Below are positions 1 through 8,462 of a DNA stretch of 64,000 nucleotides, piece after piece. The number at the start of each line of letters is the position of its first letter. Positions within the stretch are counted from its first letter, which is position 1. A program made the position numbers and the translations under genes. Origin of the DNA: Oceaniferula marina (lineage in GTDB: Bacteria > Verrucomicrobiota > Verrucomicrobiia > Verrucomicrobiales > Akkermansiaceae). A model generated the notes under the pieces. That model saw only the letters and a list, made by a program, of their open reading frames with translations, was not told the DNA's origin and did not search any database. The DNA lies in contig NZ_JACBAZ010000001.1 of NCBI RefSeq assembly GCF_013391475.1, positions 888,377 to 952,376 of the forward strand, in the 5' to 3' direction.

Positions 1-67
1 ACAAGCCGGTTATACGGAAACCCTGCTGTTCAAACAAGGACAACGGAGCTACGAGCCCCTGCCATAA
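1..67 (+). CDS. 3' end of a gene cut by the left window edge
   Basis: An open frame enters from the left edge and runs from base 2 to a TAA at 65-67, giving only 21 residues that end in YEPLP. It converges on lgt. Too little is present to identify the product. The frame could be fortuitous, but nothing else explains these bases. Confidence 0.35.
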   Translation, partial: QAGYTETLLFKQGQRSYEPLP

Positions 68-128
68 CAGCAAGCATCCATCCGCTTTTTTCAGCCCCAC
101 ACTCGGGCGGCCAAGCCCTGCAAGCGGC

Positions 129-1109
129 TCAGGACGAAAGTTGATCGCGTCTCATCCATCCACCCACGATGAATGCCAGCCCCATGGCGATCATAAAAGT
201 GGAATAGAACTGCCCCTTGGTCATGGCCCCAATCATTGCAGAATCCGGCTCACGGAACACTTCGACAACGATACGGAACACCGCGTAAAACAGGAAAAAC
301 ATACCGGTTAAAATCCCGTTGGGCAACTTGGGAAACCGAACACGCGTCACAAACAAAATCGCAAACAACACCACGCCTTCCAGCAATGCTTCATACAGCT
401 GTGACGGATGCCTGGCTTGAAGATACGTTCCCAAGGTCTGTTGAAGTTCCGGATTTTCACGCGCCTGCGCCATCAAATAATCATAGCTTTTATCCGAGAT
501 CGTAGGGTCAATGGCAGCACAAGCGTCATAGGCCTCTCTCAAACGCTCGGGATCTCCTTTCAGATCCTCGTGCAATGATGAGGGAAACTTCATCGCCCAA
601 CCCACCCCATGTGCCACCCGCCCATACAACTCACCGTTGATAAAGTTCGCAAAGCGAACCAAACCAATCCCGATCGGAGCGACCACACACAGTCCATCCC
701 CCACACCCGTCCACGAAACCTTGTTCTTGCGGGCGTACACATAGGTAAAGACCACCAAACCGAGAATCCCGCCGTGACTGGCCATACCTCCGTCCCACAC
801 CCGGATAATCATCGCCGGGTCCGCCAACAATTCAGACCACCCGTTTTCCTTCGGGATTTGATAGAAAAGAATATACCCCAGACGTCCACCGAGAAACACG
901 CCAAAAAAAGCAGCATAGGCAATGAAGTCCGCCACCTTGTCCGCAGGTAAAACCCACAGATTGCGTTTCGCCTGCCATCTCAGCAAATAATAACCAAAGA
1001 CAAAGGCCAGAAGATAACCGAGACCATACCACCTCAATTTGACCGGCCCAAACAGATCAAAAATCACAGGATCCCAATTGTGGATATATGTCGCAAACAC
1101 GAGCGACAA
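129..1109 (-). CDS. lgt: Prolipoprotein diacylglyceryl transferase
   Basis: Integral membrane enzyme that moves diacylglycerol from phosphatidylglycerol onto the lipobox cysteine of prolipoproteins, the first step of lipoprotein maturation. The 326-residue product has several hydrophobic segments, the SHGG motif with H112, the signature VRFANFINGELYGR (151-164) and HPSQLYE at 234-240. A hydrophilic insert at about 183-230 makes it longer than the roughly 290 residues of E. coli Lgt. No internal Met fits better, so the 1109 start is kept. It stands alone, divergent from nothing recognisable on its left, and its substrates would include the lipoprotein encoded at 28608. Confidence 0.93.
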   Translation of the reverse strand: MSLVFATYIHNWDPVIFDLFGPVKLRWYGLGYLLAFVFGYYLLRWQAKRNLWVLPADKVADFIAYAAFFGVFLGGRLGYILFYQIPKENGWSELLADPAMIIRVWDGGMASHGGILGLVVFTYVYARKNKVSWTGVGDGLCVVAPIGIGLVRFANFINGELYGRVAHGVGWAMKFPSSLHEDLKGDPERLREAYDACAAIDPTISDKSYDYLMAQARENPELQQTLGTYLQARHPSQLYEALLEGVVLFAILFVTRVRFPKLPNGILTGMFFLFYAVFRIVVEVFREPDSAMIGAMTKGQFYSTFMIAMGLAFIVGGWMRRDQLSS

Positions 1110-1161
1110 CTCACACTAATCCGTGGCGTGTGACAAGCGGTATCTTGGAAAGAGAGCCAGA

Positions 1162-2241
1162 CTAAAGGTAATCCGTCAGGCTATCGACGGTAGCCCGATC
1201 CAACTTCCGGATCAATGCCACAGCCAACTCCACCATGCTCAGATAATCCCTGATATCGATGATCGAATTATGCGAATGGATGTAGCGCGAAGGCACCCCC
1301 AGAACAATCGTAGGAACTCCACGGCCTGACAAATGAAAGGCCCTGGCATCAGTCCCGCCGCTGGATCGAAGCGCCAGTTGGTGCCTGATTCCACAATCAC
1401 GGGCAACGCCAACGCAAAGGTCCACCAAGGCCGGGTTCATAATCGCCGTAGGATCCTGCATCCGAATCTGCACCCCTTCCCCCATCATGCCTTGAGAGGC
1501 AGAACGATTAAACCCGGGCGTATCATCAGCCGGTGTCCCCTCCAAAACAATACATACATCCGGTTGGGCTTGGACAGCCGCCGTGGTTGCCCCCCGCACG
1601 CCAACCTCCTCCTGAACCGTGCCACAGGCAATCAAGGTGTTAGGACACTCCACCCCCTTCAATTCCTGGCTGGCTTGGATCGCACAGGCCATTCCCACCC
1701 GATTATCAAAAGCCTTCGCCATAAATAAATGTTCGTCCGCCATCGGCGAGAATGGGGTGAGAGGAACGATCGGGTCACCAATCCGGATACCGATGGACGC
1801 TTCAAGCTCTTTCCGGCTTGCGGCACCGACATCAATAAACATCTGCTCGGCAGGCATCACCCGTTGACGTTCGGACTCGGGTAAAAAATGCGGAGGTTTG
1901 GACGAAACCACCCCGAGAATTTTGCGCCCGTCCCTGGTTCTTACTTCCACCCGCTGGGCCAACAAGGTGTGTGACCACCAGCCCCCCAACGTAACAAACT
2001 GAATAAACCCGTCAGGCGTGATATTCTGAACCCGGAATGCCACCTCATCCATATGACCGGCCAGTAACACCCGTGGGCCCAACTCCCCTTGTTCACAGAA
2101 CACCGACCCATTGCCATCCGTACTCAAATCCCCCGCCCCGGCTAGCTCCTGAGCAAAAATCGAACGCACCTCATCTTCAAATCCAGGCGCCCCATGTGCC
2201 TCGGTCAACTCCTTTAACAACGCAATGGCTTTCTCTCGCAT
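1162..2241 (-). CDS. M42-family glutamyl aminopeptidase / cellulase-like metallopeptidase
   Basis: Di-metal cytosolic aminopeptidase of family M42 (PepA/FrvX/YsdC type), 359 residues, the normal family length. Expected ligands and catalytic residues are visible: H63 and D65 in AGHMDEV, D179 in KAFDNRVGM, the E211-E212 pair in TVQEEVGVRGA, E234 in VLEGTPADD, and H322/H324 near the end after SGGTDARAF. It shortens peptides released by proteasome-like or other proteases. The start at 2241 lies opposite the aro gene, whose true start is at 2436, so the two genes are divergent with about 195 bp between them. Some members were historically called endoglucanases; the sequence supports a peptidase. 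Confidence 0.9.
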   Translation of the reverse strand: MREKAIALLKELTEAHGAPGFEDEVRSIFAQELAGAGDLSTDGNGSVFCEQGELGPRVLLAGHMDEVAFRVQNITPDGFIQFVTLGGWWSHTLLAQRVEVRTRDGRKILGVVSSKPPHFLPESERQRVMPAEQMFIDVGAASRKELEASIGIRIGDPIVPLTPFSPMADEHLFMAKAFDNRVGMACAIQASQELKGVECPNTLIACGTVQEEVGVRGATTAAVQAQPDVCIVLEGTPADDTPGFNRSASQGMMGEGVQIRMQDPTAIMNPALVDLCVGVARDCGIRHQLALRSSGGTDARAFHLSGRGVPTIVLGVPSRYIHSHNSIIDIRDYLSMVELAVALIRKLDRATVDSLTDYL

Positions 2242-2435
2242 GCCTGAAGCATTATCAGATCAGAAAGGAACTTCAAACTTGAATGTTTCGACACTCGATC
2301 AGACTTGCCAACTCACACGAATTTCGACAGAATCGAGGCGCAGCGAGATTGATATCGCAGCAAAAGCAGACAGCTGTCATTTTGAGCCCCATTTTGCCTA
2401 CTATCTGCACCAACTTCCAACATCAAACACATCAC

Positions 2436-3497
2436 ATGGCCCAAGTCACTGACCTCCATATTTCAAGTAATATCCCTCTCCCGGCTCCAGCCTTGCTTCT
2501 CTCTGAAGTTGAGCGCTCCGCCCAGCAAGCAGAATTCATCGCTGAGTCCCGACAGCACATCCGCAACATCCTCAACGGCGAAGACCATCGCATGCTTCTC
2601 GTCTGCGGCCCCTGCTCCATTCACGACACCAAAGCCGGTATCGAGTATGCCCAACGGCTCGCGGAACTGGCAGACGAGGTCAAACATCAGATCTATGTGG
2701 TTATGAGAGTTTATTATGAAAAACCTCGCACCACCATCGGCTGGAAAGGCTTGATCATGGACCCCAAACTCGACGGCTCCGACAACATCCCCGAGGGACT
2801 TCGCCAGGCACGCCACTTCCTTCGTGAAGTCATCGACTGTGGACTCCCCACCGCCACCGAGCTGCTCGACCCGATCACCCCTCAGTACATTGCCGATTTA
2901 ATCTCATGGTCCGCCGTGGGTGCCCGCACCACTGAAAGCCAAACCCACCGCCAAATGGCATCCGGGCTTTCCATGCCTCTTGGATTCAAAAACACCACCA
3001 CCGGAGACCTCACAGCCCCGGTGAACGCCATCAAGGCGGCCACCCAAAAACAAACCTTCCTTGGCGTCAGCGAACAAGGTGTCGCCTCAGCCGTCACCAC
3101 CTCCGGAAACCCGGACTGCCACATCATTCTTCGTGGTGGCGACGACGGACCAAACTACGGAGCCGACGACGTCGCCGTGACGGGCCGACTGCTTAAGCGC
3201 AACGGGCTCCAAGCCTCGATCATGGTGGATGCCTCCCACGCAAACTGCGGTAAAAAATATGACCGCATGCCTGCAGTCTTCAGAGAAATCGTTCGTCAAC
3301 GCTGTGCCGGCAACACCCAATTGATTGGAGCCATGCTCGAAAGCAATCTGGTCGCAGGCAACCAAAGCTTCCCTCAGCCTGTTACAGACCTGACCTACGG
3401 ACAATCGATCACCGACGAGTGTATCGACTGGGATACCACCCTGCAAATTGTCCGGGAAGCGGCAACAGCCCTGAAACAATCCGGAGTGGTTGGTTAA
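2436..3497 (+). CDS. aroG: 3-deoxy-7-phosphoheptulonate synthase, class I (AroG type)
   Basis: Condenses phosphoenolpyruvate and erythrose 4-phosphate to DAHP, the entry step of the shikimate pathway. The frame is open from 2283, but homology to AroA-I-alpha enzymes begins around the Met at 2436 (MAQVTD), giving 353 residues, close to the 350 of E. coli AroG. The phosphate-binding GPCSIHD is at 58-64, followed by YEKPRTTIGWKG and the metal and substrate motifs GARTTESQ and DASHANC. The long N-terminal region upstream of 2436 looks like untranslated leader. Which aromatic amino acid feeds back on it cannot be read from sequence. Confidence 0.92.
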   Translation: MAQVTDLHISSNIPLPAPALLLSEVERSAQQAEFIAESRQHIRNILNGEDHRMLLVCGPCSIHDTKAGIEYAQRLAELADEVKHQIYVVMRVYYEKPRTTIGWKGLIMDPKLDGSDNIPEGLRQARHFLREVIDCGLPTATELLDPITPQYIADLISWSAVGARTTESQTHRQMASGLSMPLGFKNTTTGDLTAPVNAIKAATQKQTFLGVSEQGVASAVTTSGNPDCHIILRGGDDGPNYGADDVAVTGRLLKRNGLQASIMVDASHANCGKKYDRMPAVFREIVRQRCAGNTQLIGAMLESNLVAGNQSFPQPVTDLTYGQSITDECIDWDTTLQIVREAATALKQSGVVG

Positions 3498-3603
3498 AGC
3501 CAACAAAGCTCCAATAAAAACATAACCAGGGAAAGGCCAGGCCCAGCGAATCGAACCATTCAGCTCGGCACCAGCCTCCCCTGGCGAATGTCTTCGCCCA
3601 GCG

Positions 3604-4203
3604 ATGATCCGCCAACACACCTTCGCTGCCATCGATTTTGAATCGGCAGGAGCAGCGCGCGGCAAAACCGACGTCCCGGTTCAAATAGGCATGGCGATGT
3701 GGACGACGGACTCCGGCCACCATCGTCCATTTGTTTCCTTTATCCGTGCAGACCGACCGATCACCTGGGCGGCTCAAAAAGTCCACGGCATAGGCAGCGC
3801 CGACCTTGCCGATGCTCCGGCATTCATGACCCTGTGGCCTGAAATCAAATCCACGCTGGGCGGAAACGTCGTGGTTGCCCACGGCCACGGCACGGAAAAA
3901 CGATACCTCAGAGCCTTTCCCGCCCATGGATTCGAACCCTGGGTCGATACCTTGTTACTGGCCCGGGCCGCCTGGCCCGACCTCCCGTCCCATGCCCTCG
4001 GAGACCTCTGCAACCACTTCCAACTAAGCTCCAAAGTCTCCGAACTCACCCCTGGAAAAACCTGGCACGACGCCCTCTACGACGCCACAGCCTCTCTCGT
4101 GCTGCTTGAATATCTAATCGACACCCTCAAGCTAAGCAACTCACCACTTGACGTCCTGATTCATCCGGACACCTCGGACTGGCACCGTATCCGGAGAACA
4201 TAA
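3604..4203 (+). CDS. DEDDh 3'-5' exonuclease (DnaQ-like)
   Basis: A 199-residue RNase-T-fold exonuclease similar to the proofreading epsilon family. D11 and E13 (AIDFES) form Exo I, and H155 with D160 (HDALYDA) form Exo III. The Exo II region reads VVAHGHGTEKRYL (90-102), where family members usually have an Asp (AHNxxFD), so the third acidic ligand is absent or replaced by E98. It may be a stand-alone trimming or repair nuclease; there is no polymerase or helicase domain. It converges with the PEP-CTERM gene over a shared hairpin. Start chosen at the Met immediately before the Exo I strand. Confidence 0.8.
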   Translation: MIRQHTFAAIDFESAGAARGKTDVPVQIGMAMWTTDSGHHRPFVSFIRADRPITWAAQKVHGIGSADLADAPAFMTLWPEIKSTLGGNVVVAHGHGTEKRYLRAFPAHGFEPWVDTLLLARAAWPDLPSHALGDLCNHFQLSSKVSELTPGKTWHDALYDATASLVLLEYLIDTLKLSNSPLDVLIHPDTSDWHRIRRT

Positions 4204-4205
4204 AA

Positions 4206-4240
4206 GCAGCTTGCCCACGACGGAACAAGCTGCCTAAAAA
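4206..4240 (-). terminator. Hairpin between convergent genes
   Basis: An 8-bp perfect stem (GCAGCTTG at 4206-4213 with CAAGCTGC at 4226-4233) lies between the exonuclease and PEP-CTERM genes. On minus it is followed by four T, so it most likely ends the PEP-CTERM transcript and may act in both directions. Confidence 0.6.
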
Positions 4241-4262
4241 CAATACTTGATCAAAGTATAAA

Positions 4263-4979
4263 CTATCTGCGGCGACGCATAAGAAGAGCCAATCCCGCGA
4301 GCCCCATGAACGCTGAAGAGGAAGGCTCAGGAACAACTGTAGCATCTAGAGTGAATCCATTGAGAGACATAATTCTGTTTCTTCTTACACTATCTGTCGT
4401 TCCCCCGGTATTGCCAAATTCATTGCCTCCTACCCAAAAACGAACAACCACATCATCCGTTCCATTTGAGGTAAACGGGACAACTGCTTGATTTCCGGTC
4501 GATCCATATGTCACATCATCCAAAACGTTAGTAAAGCTGGCACCTCCATTAATACTAAGCTGAACATCGACAACCCCAAACTGGTTGCTCAAATCCTCCA
4601 AGGAAAATGTGAAGCTGCCAGTGACCGCAGCAAGACCACCAAAAACCAAGTCCTGATCATCATTTAAAGCCCCGTCAATACTAGCAAAGTCCTTTAAAAA
4701 GAGATCCCCACCTCGATCAATCATCCGAAAATTGGTAGCTGCCGAACTTTTGTAAGTCACATCAATACCACTGCCTAGGTCAATTGATGGACCAACATAA
4801 CCTGCGGAACCACTGGTATAGTTTCGGGTGCCCGGTGCGGTATTATTGGCAAATACAAACCCACCATAACCGACCGCAACATCCCCAACAGAATCACTGA
4901 AGTCCACCTTTAGTGTTGCAGCATGAGCACCAGCCAAAGACCCCAGCAAGCCATACAGAATATAATATTTCATTTTCAT
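4263..4979 (-). CDS. PEP-CTERM sorted secreted protein
   Basis: Begins with a Sec signal peptide (MKMKYYILYGLLGSLAGAHA) if started at 4979. The open frame continues upstream to 5051, but that extension would bury the signal. The mature part is a beta-rich, Gly/Asn/Thr-rich sandwich with no recognised catalytic motif. The C-terminus has VPEPSSS, a hydrophobic segment and RRRR, the exosortase substrate tail, so the protein is probably cleaved and anchored or exported to the surface or extracellular matrix. No exosortase lies in the window. Function beyond sorting is unknown. Confidence 0.85.
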   Translation of the reverse strand: MKMKYYILYGLLGSLAGAHAATLKVDFSDSVGDVAVGYGGFVFANNTAPGTRNYTSGSAGYVGPSIDLGSGIDVTYKSSAATNFRMIDRGGDLFLKDFASIDGALNDDQDLVFGGLAAVTGSFTFSLEDLSNQFGVVDVQLSINGGASFTNVLDDVTYGSTGNQAVVPFTSNGTDDVVVRFWVGGNEFGNTGGTTDSVRRNRIMSLNGFTLDATVVPEPSSSAFMGLAGLALLMRRRR

Positions 4980-5110
4980 AACAGCTGAGGTTATATCAAA
5001 TAAATCGTAAAAGTTCGAGTCAAAAAGCACAGACACTACCCATTTGTTCAAATATGAAACAAATGAGTTTACCCCCCCCCTCAGACTCCGCTCTCAAAAT
5101 CCGCAGCAGC

Positions 5111-6064
5111 TTACTCCCCCTGCCACTCACCGTACTTGCGGTATTTTTCGTAGCGTTGCTGAAGTAGTTCTTCCGAACTCAATTGTTCCAACTGTTCAAT
5201 CTGCTTCAATACGGCATCCCTGAGATTACGGGCAGCCTCCTCGTGGTCGTGATGAGCCCCGCCAATCGGTTCGGGAACCACTTCATCAATCAGACCCAGT
5301 TCGCCAAGATCAGGAGCGGAAATCTTCATCGCCTCCGCAGCCTCGGGAGCGTGTTTGCGATGCTTCCACAAAATAGCGGCACATCCCTCCGGGCTGATCA
5401 CGGAATAATAAGCATTTTCCATCATCAACACCCTGTCGGTCACTCCGATTCCCAGAGCTCCACCAGAACCACCTTCCCCCAACACTACGGTCACAGTCGG
5501 AACCTTGAGCGTCATCATCTCCCTTAAATTAAAGGCAATCGCCTCGGCAATATTGCGCTCTTCGGCACCAATACCAGGAAAGGCCCCTGGAGTATCCACC
5601 AGCGCGACAACAGGCAAATTGAACTTTTCAGCCAAACGCATCAAACGCATCGATTTCCGATAACCTTCCGGGTGGGCGCTACCAAAGTTTCTCAAAAGGT
5701 TTTCCTTGGTGTCACGGCCCTTCTGATGACCGATCACCACCACCTTTTTTCCACCCAACGTCGCAAAACCTCCGGGCATCGCACTATCGTCTCCAATGTG
5801 GCGATCTCCATGAAGTTCACAAAAATCCTCAAATACGTGTTCCACGTAATCGAGCATAAACGGGCGATTGGTATGTCTAGCGATCTGCACACGATGCCAT
5901 GGAGAGAGCTCTTCGTAAATACGCTTTCTCGTCCCTTCCAGCTTTTCTTCCATCCTGGCAATCTCATCGGACATGTCGATGTTCTGGCTGGAGGCCTTTT
6001 TCTTTAGCTTGGACAGCTCCTGTTCGAGCTCGGCGACAGGTTTTTCAAAATCGAGAGGTTTCAT
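5111..6064 (-). CDS. accA: Acetyl-CoA carboxylase carboxyltransferase subunit alpha
   Basis: Part of the AccAD carboxyltransferase that transfers CO2 from carboxybiotin to acetyl-CoA to form malonyl-CoA for fatty acid synthesis. Starting at 6064 (MKPLDFEKP) gives 317 residues, matching the roughly 319 of E. coli AccA; the open frame to 6118 adds residues with no family support. The N-terminal coiled helix (VAELEQELSKLKKK), GHQKGRDTKENL, the oxyanion glycines in LGEGGSGGALG and SPEGCAAILWK are all present. accD is not in the window, as is common when the subunits are unlinked. acpP, of the same pathway, lies 1.7 kb away. Confidence 0.95.
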   Translation of the reverse strand: MKPLDFEKPVAELEQELSKLKKKASSQNIDMSDEIARMEEKLEGTRKRIYEELSPWHRVQIARHTNRPFMLDYVEHVFEDFCELHGDRHIGDDSAMPGGFATLGGKKVVVIGHQKGRDTKENLLRNFGSAHPEGYRKSMRLMRLAEKFNLPVVALVDTPGAFPGIGAEERNIAEAIAFNLREMMTLKVPTVTVVLGEGGSGGALGIGVTDRVLMMENAYYSVISPEGCAAILWKHRKHAPEAAEAMKISAPDLGELGLIDEVVPEPIGGAHHDHEEAARNLRDAVLKQIEQLEQLSSEELLQQRYEKYRKYGEWQGE

Positions 6065-6169
6065 ATAAAAGAAATGGAGTCGTAATTCGGAATTGGGAAA
6101 ATATCGATCAGCAAGCAAGTCATACTGAGCACTTACATCATGTCTACAATGGGCTTGTTCAATAAAGTA

Positions 6170-7051
6170 TCAATGGCGGATTTCCACATCATTGCCCGGC
6201 CGGAGCAACAATGGCAATTCCTCCATATCAGCCTCACTGAGAAAAAAACCTAGCTGCAAATCGTCTTGTTCGCCCTCGAAGAATGCACGAATGGCCAGGG
6301 ATTTGTCACTGAGAAAAATCACTTTGCTCGTATTCCTGTAAACTTCCGAATGACTCGGATAAACCTTTCCGTCTGCCTGCCCCATGATCGAGCCCACGCT
6401 GAGGTGGCGAACGGTCCCCCCCCGCTTATAGGCCACTTTCACAAGCGGGTATTCTTTAATAAACTCACCCTGTCGCCAAACCGTCAAGGTCTTGAGCCGA
6501 ATGTTAATCACCAGTCGCATATCCAGCGGCATCACCGTCAATTTATCACCGGGGTGTAAGCTACGGTGGTCCGCACGCATCAATTTACTGAGATGAACCA
6601 GACTATCCATCGTGGTTTTATTATTTCGAATGATCTTGGTAAAGGTATCACCCCGTTGAACCGTGATCTCACTCTTCCCCTCCCTCCAGTCCGGGTCCAA
6701 CAAGCGGTCCACATTGATCTCCCCAAGAATCCGTCTCGCCTCGGAGGCGGCTTCCGCAGCGGGATAGTAACTGACGATATACTTCAGCTTTTCCTCCGCT
6801 TCAGCCATGGATTCCATCGCCAATAGCTCCCGAGCCCGCTGAAACGCCTTCTCCCCCGGCTCATTATTGGACAAGGCACCTTTTTCAGCCTTCGCCTTGA
6901 GTGCCAATTCCGCAGCGCGCTGCTCAGCGATCAAAGCCCCGGGCATGTCACGGACCGAGCCCGTATACTCCTTCATCAAATAAGCCGTAACAAGAACGAC
7001 CCCAATAACGCCCAGGGCTGCAATTGCTTTGATGAGATGCATGATTCGCAT
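6170..7051 (-). CDS. LysM domain protein with degenerate L,D-transpeptidase-like domain
   Basis: Membrane-anchored envelope protein with an N-terminal transmembrane or signal-anchor segment, an Ala/Glu-rich helical region, a LysM repeat (ITVQRGDTF through LHPGDKLTV) and a C-terminal region shaped like a YkuD domain (INIRLKTLTVWRQGEF, YPLVKVAYK, a final NDVEIRH). The YkuD catalytic signature HGT...SHGCIR is not present, so transpeptidase activity is unlikely; a peptidoglycan-binding or scaffolding role is inferred. The start is at 7051 or 7042; the frame extends to 7090, but those residues precede the hydrophobic segment without purpose. It follows the 176-residue gene on the same strand with a gap of about 80 bp. 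Confidence 0.75.
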   Translation of the reverse strand: MRIMHLIKAIAALGVIGVVLVTAYLMKEYTGSVRDMPGALIAEQRAAELALKAKAEKGALSNNEPGEKAFQRARELLAMESMAEAEEKLKYIVSYYPAAEAASEARRILGEINVDRLLDPDWREGKSEITVQRGDTFTKIIRNNKTTMDSLVHLSKLMRADHRSLHPGDKLTVMPLDMRLVINIRLKTLTVWRQGEFIKEYPLVKVAYKRGGTVRHLSVGSIMGQADGKVYPSHSEVYRNTSKVIFLSDKSLAIRAFFEGEQDDLQLGFFLSEADMEELPLLLRPGNDVEIRH

Positions 7052-7131
7052 AGGACAATCATAATCAAAATTGTCTAGCAGACCACTCAAAAGCTAGCGA
7101 ATCATGGAAAAACATCCCTCATCGGGAGAAC

Positions 7132-7662
7132 CTACAGCAATCCCTTACGCTTAAAATCAAACGCATTGATATCCGAGGACTTACCAATCATTTCGATGGC
7201 AAATTTTAACAGACTCACCTCCCATGCGTCATCCACTCCCTCCATCACAGCCAACATGGGGTCTCCAGTCTGGCGAACCTCTTCCATCACCCGGTCACGG
7301 ACAGCCTCCAATGAATCGTGAACCAATTCCTCAGTCACGCGCCCGCGCTTGAACATAAAACCATATTGAAAAAACACGGGTTCCAGGTCGTGCTCGCGCA
7401 ACCAGTCCAAGTACTCTCCGGCCTTTTCTTGAAAGCCCTCCAGCTCAACATTCCCCCCCATATGGCCAGGGCGGATAATTTGCGGCTTTTGCGCTTCCAC
7501 CTCCCCCTGACGAACCCGAACCTGACCAACCTGATCCATCGGCTCGCTTAACATCGTAAACTTGAACCGCGTCGAACCAAAGGTATCAATCCGTCTATCC
7601 GGCTCACGCAATAGCTGAGCCGTTTCCATGGCATATTGGATACTATCAGGAGAATGGGGCAT
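7132..7662 (-). CDS. Conserved-looking protein of unknown function (176 aa)
   Basis: Soluble acidic protein with no signal peptide or membrane segment. It has an N-terminal region rich in charged residues, a central segment with VFFQYGFMFKRGR, and a C-terminal helical part ending INAFDFKRKGLL. Codon use resembles its neighbours and the frame is free of stops over 530 bp, which supports a real gene. I recognise no family. It lies between acpP (separated by a strong terminator) and the LysM gene, so it probably starts its own transcript. Confidence 0.7.
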   Translation of the reverse strand: MPHSPDSIQYAMETAQLLREPDRRIDTFGSTRFKFTMLSEPMDQVGQVRVRQGEVEAQKPQIIRPGHMGGNVELEGFQEKAGEYLDWLREHDLEPVFFQYGFMFKRGRVTEELVHDSLEAVRDRVMEEVRQTGDPMLAVMEGVDDAWEVSLLKFAIEMIGKSSDINAFDFKRKGLL

Positions 7663-7697
7663 AAGAAGATGAGCGATATCGAGTAAAGAGAATGTGC

Positions 7698-7735
7698 AAA
7701 ACAGGGTAGGCCCGCTAAGAGCCTACCCTGTTTTT
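7698..7735 (-). terminator. Strong bidirectional intrinsic terminator after acpP
   Basis: A perfect 14-bp stem (7698-7711 with 7721-7734) encloses a 9-nt loop and carries a T run on both strands. It sits just downstream of acpP on minus and upstream of the 176-aa gene, so it isolates acpP as its own transcript. Confidence 0.85.
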
Positions 7736-7812
7736 AGAAAAAAACCATTCCAAGCTTAATGCCTGGGATGCCTTAAAAGCCGATTAGACTTTTTGTTATT
7801 GCCCTTCTGGGC

Positions 7813-8052
7813 TTAGCCGTTGGCTTTATTGACATACTCAATGATGTCACCAACACTGGTAAGCTTCTCAGCGTCTTCGTCAGGCACTTCAATGCCGAAC
7901 TCTTCTTCAAAAGCCATGACCAACTCGACGGTATCGAGCGAATCAGCACCGAGGTCTTCGATGAACTTGGCTTCTGGCTTGAGCTGATCGGCACTGACTC
8001 CGAGTTGCTCGACGATGATATCTTTTACTTTGGCTTCGATGTTGTCTGACAT
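7813..8052 (-). CDS. acpP: Acyl carrier protein
   Basis: Carries growing acyl chains on a 4'-phosphopantetheine arm during fatty acid synthesis. The 79-residue acidic product has the prosthetic-group motif [18 protein letters not shown], with the modified serine in DSL, and ends VNKANG. Length and motif are exactly those of the family. fabF/fabD are not adjacent, which is unusual since acpP often sits beside fabF. It ends before a strong terminator and has a long 5' intergenic region, consistent with an independent highly expressed unit. Confidence 0.97.
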   Translation of the reverse strand: MSDNIEAKVKDIIVEQLGVSADQLKPEAKFIEDLGADSLDTVELVMAFEEEFGIEVPDEDAEKLTSVGDIIEYVNKANG

Positions 8053-8462
8053 TTCAGTTAGTTAGGTTGTGGGTTGGTGCGAGACGCTAGCCTCCGCGGA
8101 TACGCTTGGCAACACTGAAAAACATCAAAATCCCCAAAAATAGTTAAAACAGCTTAAATACTAAGTTCACGCCAACAATCACGATCTTAAAATCGCCATA
8201 TATAGGATCTTTCAGGGTAATTTTTCACCACATGACATTCATTTTTTCATTTACTCTATACTTTTCTGGTGTATTAGCCCATGTTCCCGCTCCCGCTTGA
8301 AAACGGCCCTGTAATATAAGCTACACCTCCCTTTTTCACAGCGCCTACAACCCCGAAGGCTGTCACCGCTCCCTTGTCACTCGACACTGGATTCAGGAAC
8401 GCCTCAAGCCATCCTCAACCAGGATCAGGCGACAGCATTTAAACAACAACCTTTCTAATATC
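8053..8462. other. Divergent intergenic region acpP / gltB
   Basis: About 410 bp without a gene that must hold the promoters of both acpP and gltB. The only sigma70-like pair I see toward gltB is ATGACA at 8232 and TATACT at 8257 with a long 19-bp spacer, which is weak. No riboswitch fold, repeat or small gene is evident. Confidence 0.4.

Noticed and set aside
8232-8262. A firm gltB promoter
   Set aside because: The ATGACA/TATACT pair has a 19-bp spacer and a poor -35, too weak to call as a feature.
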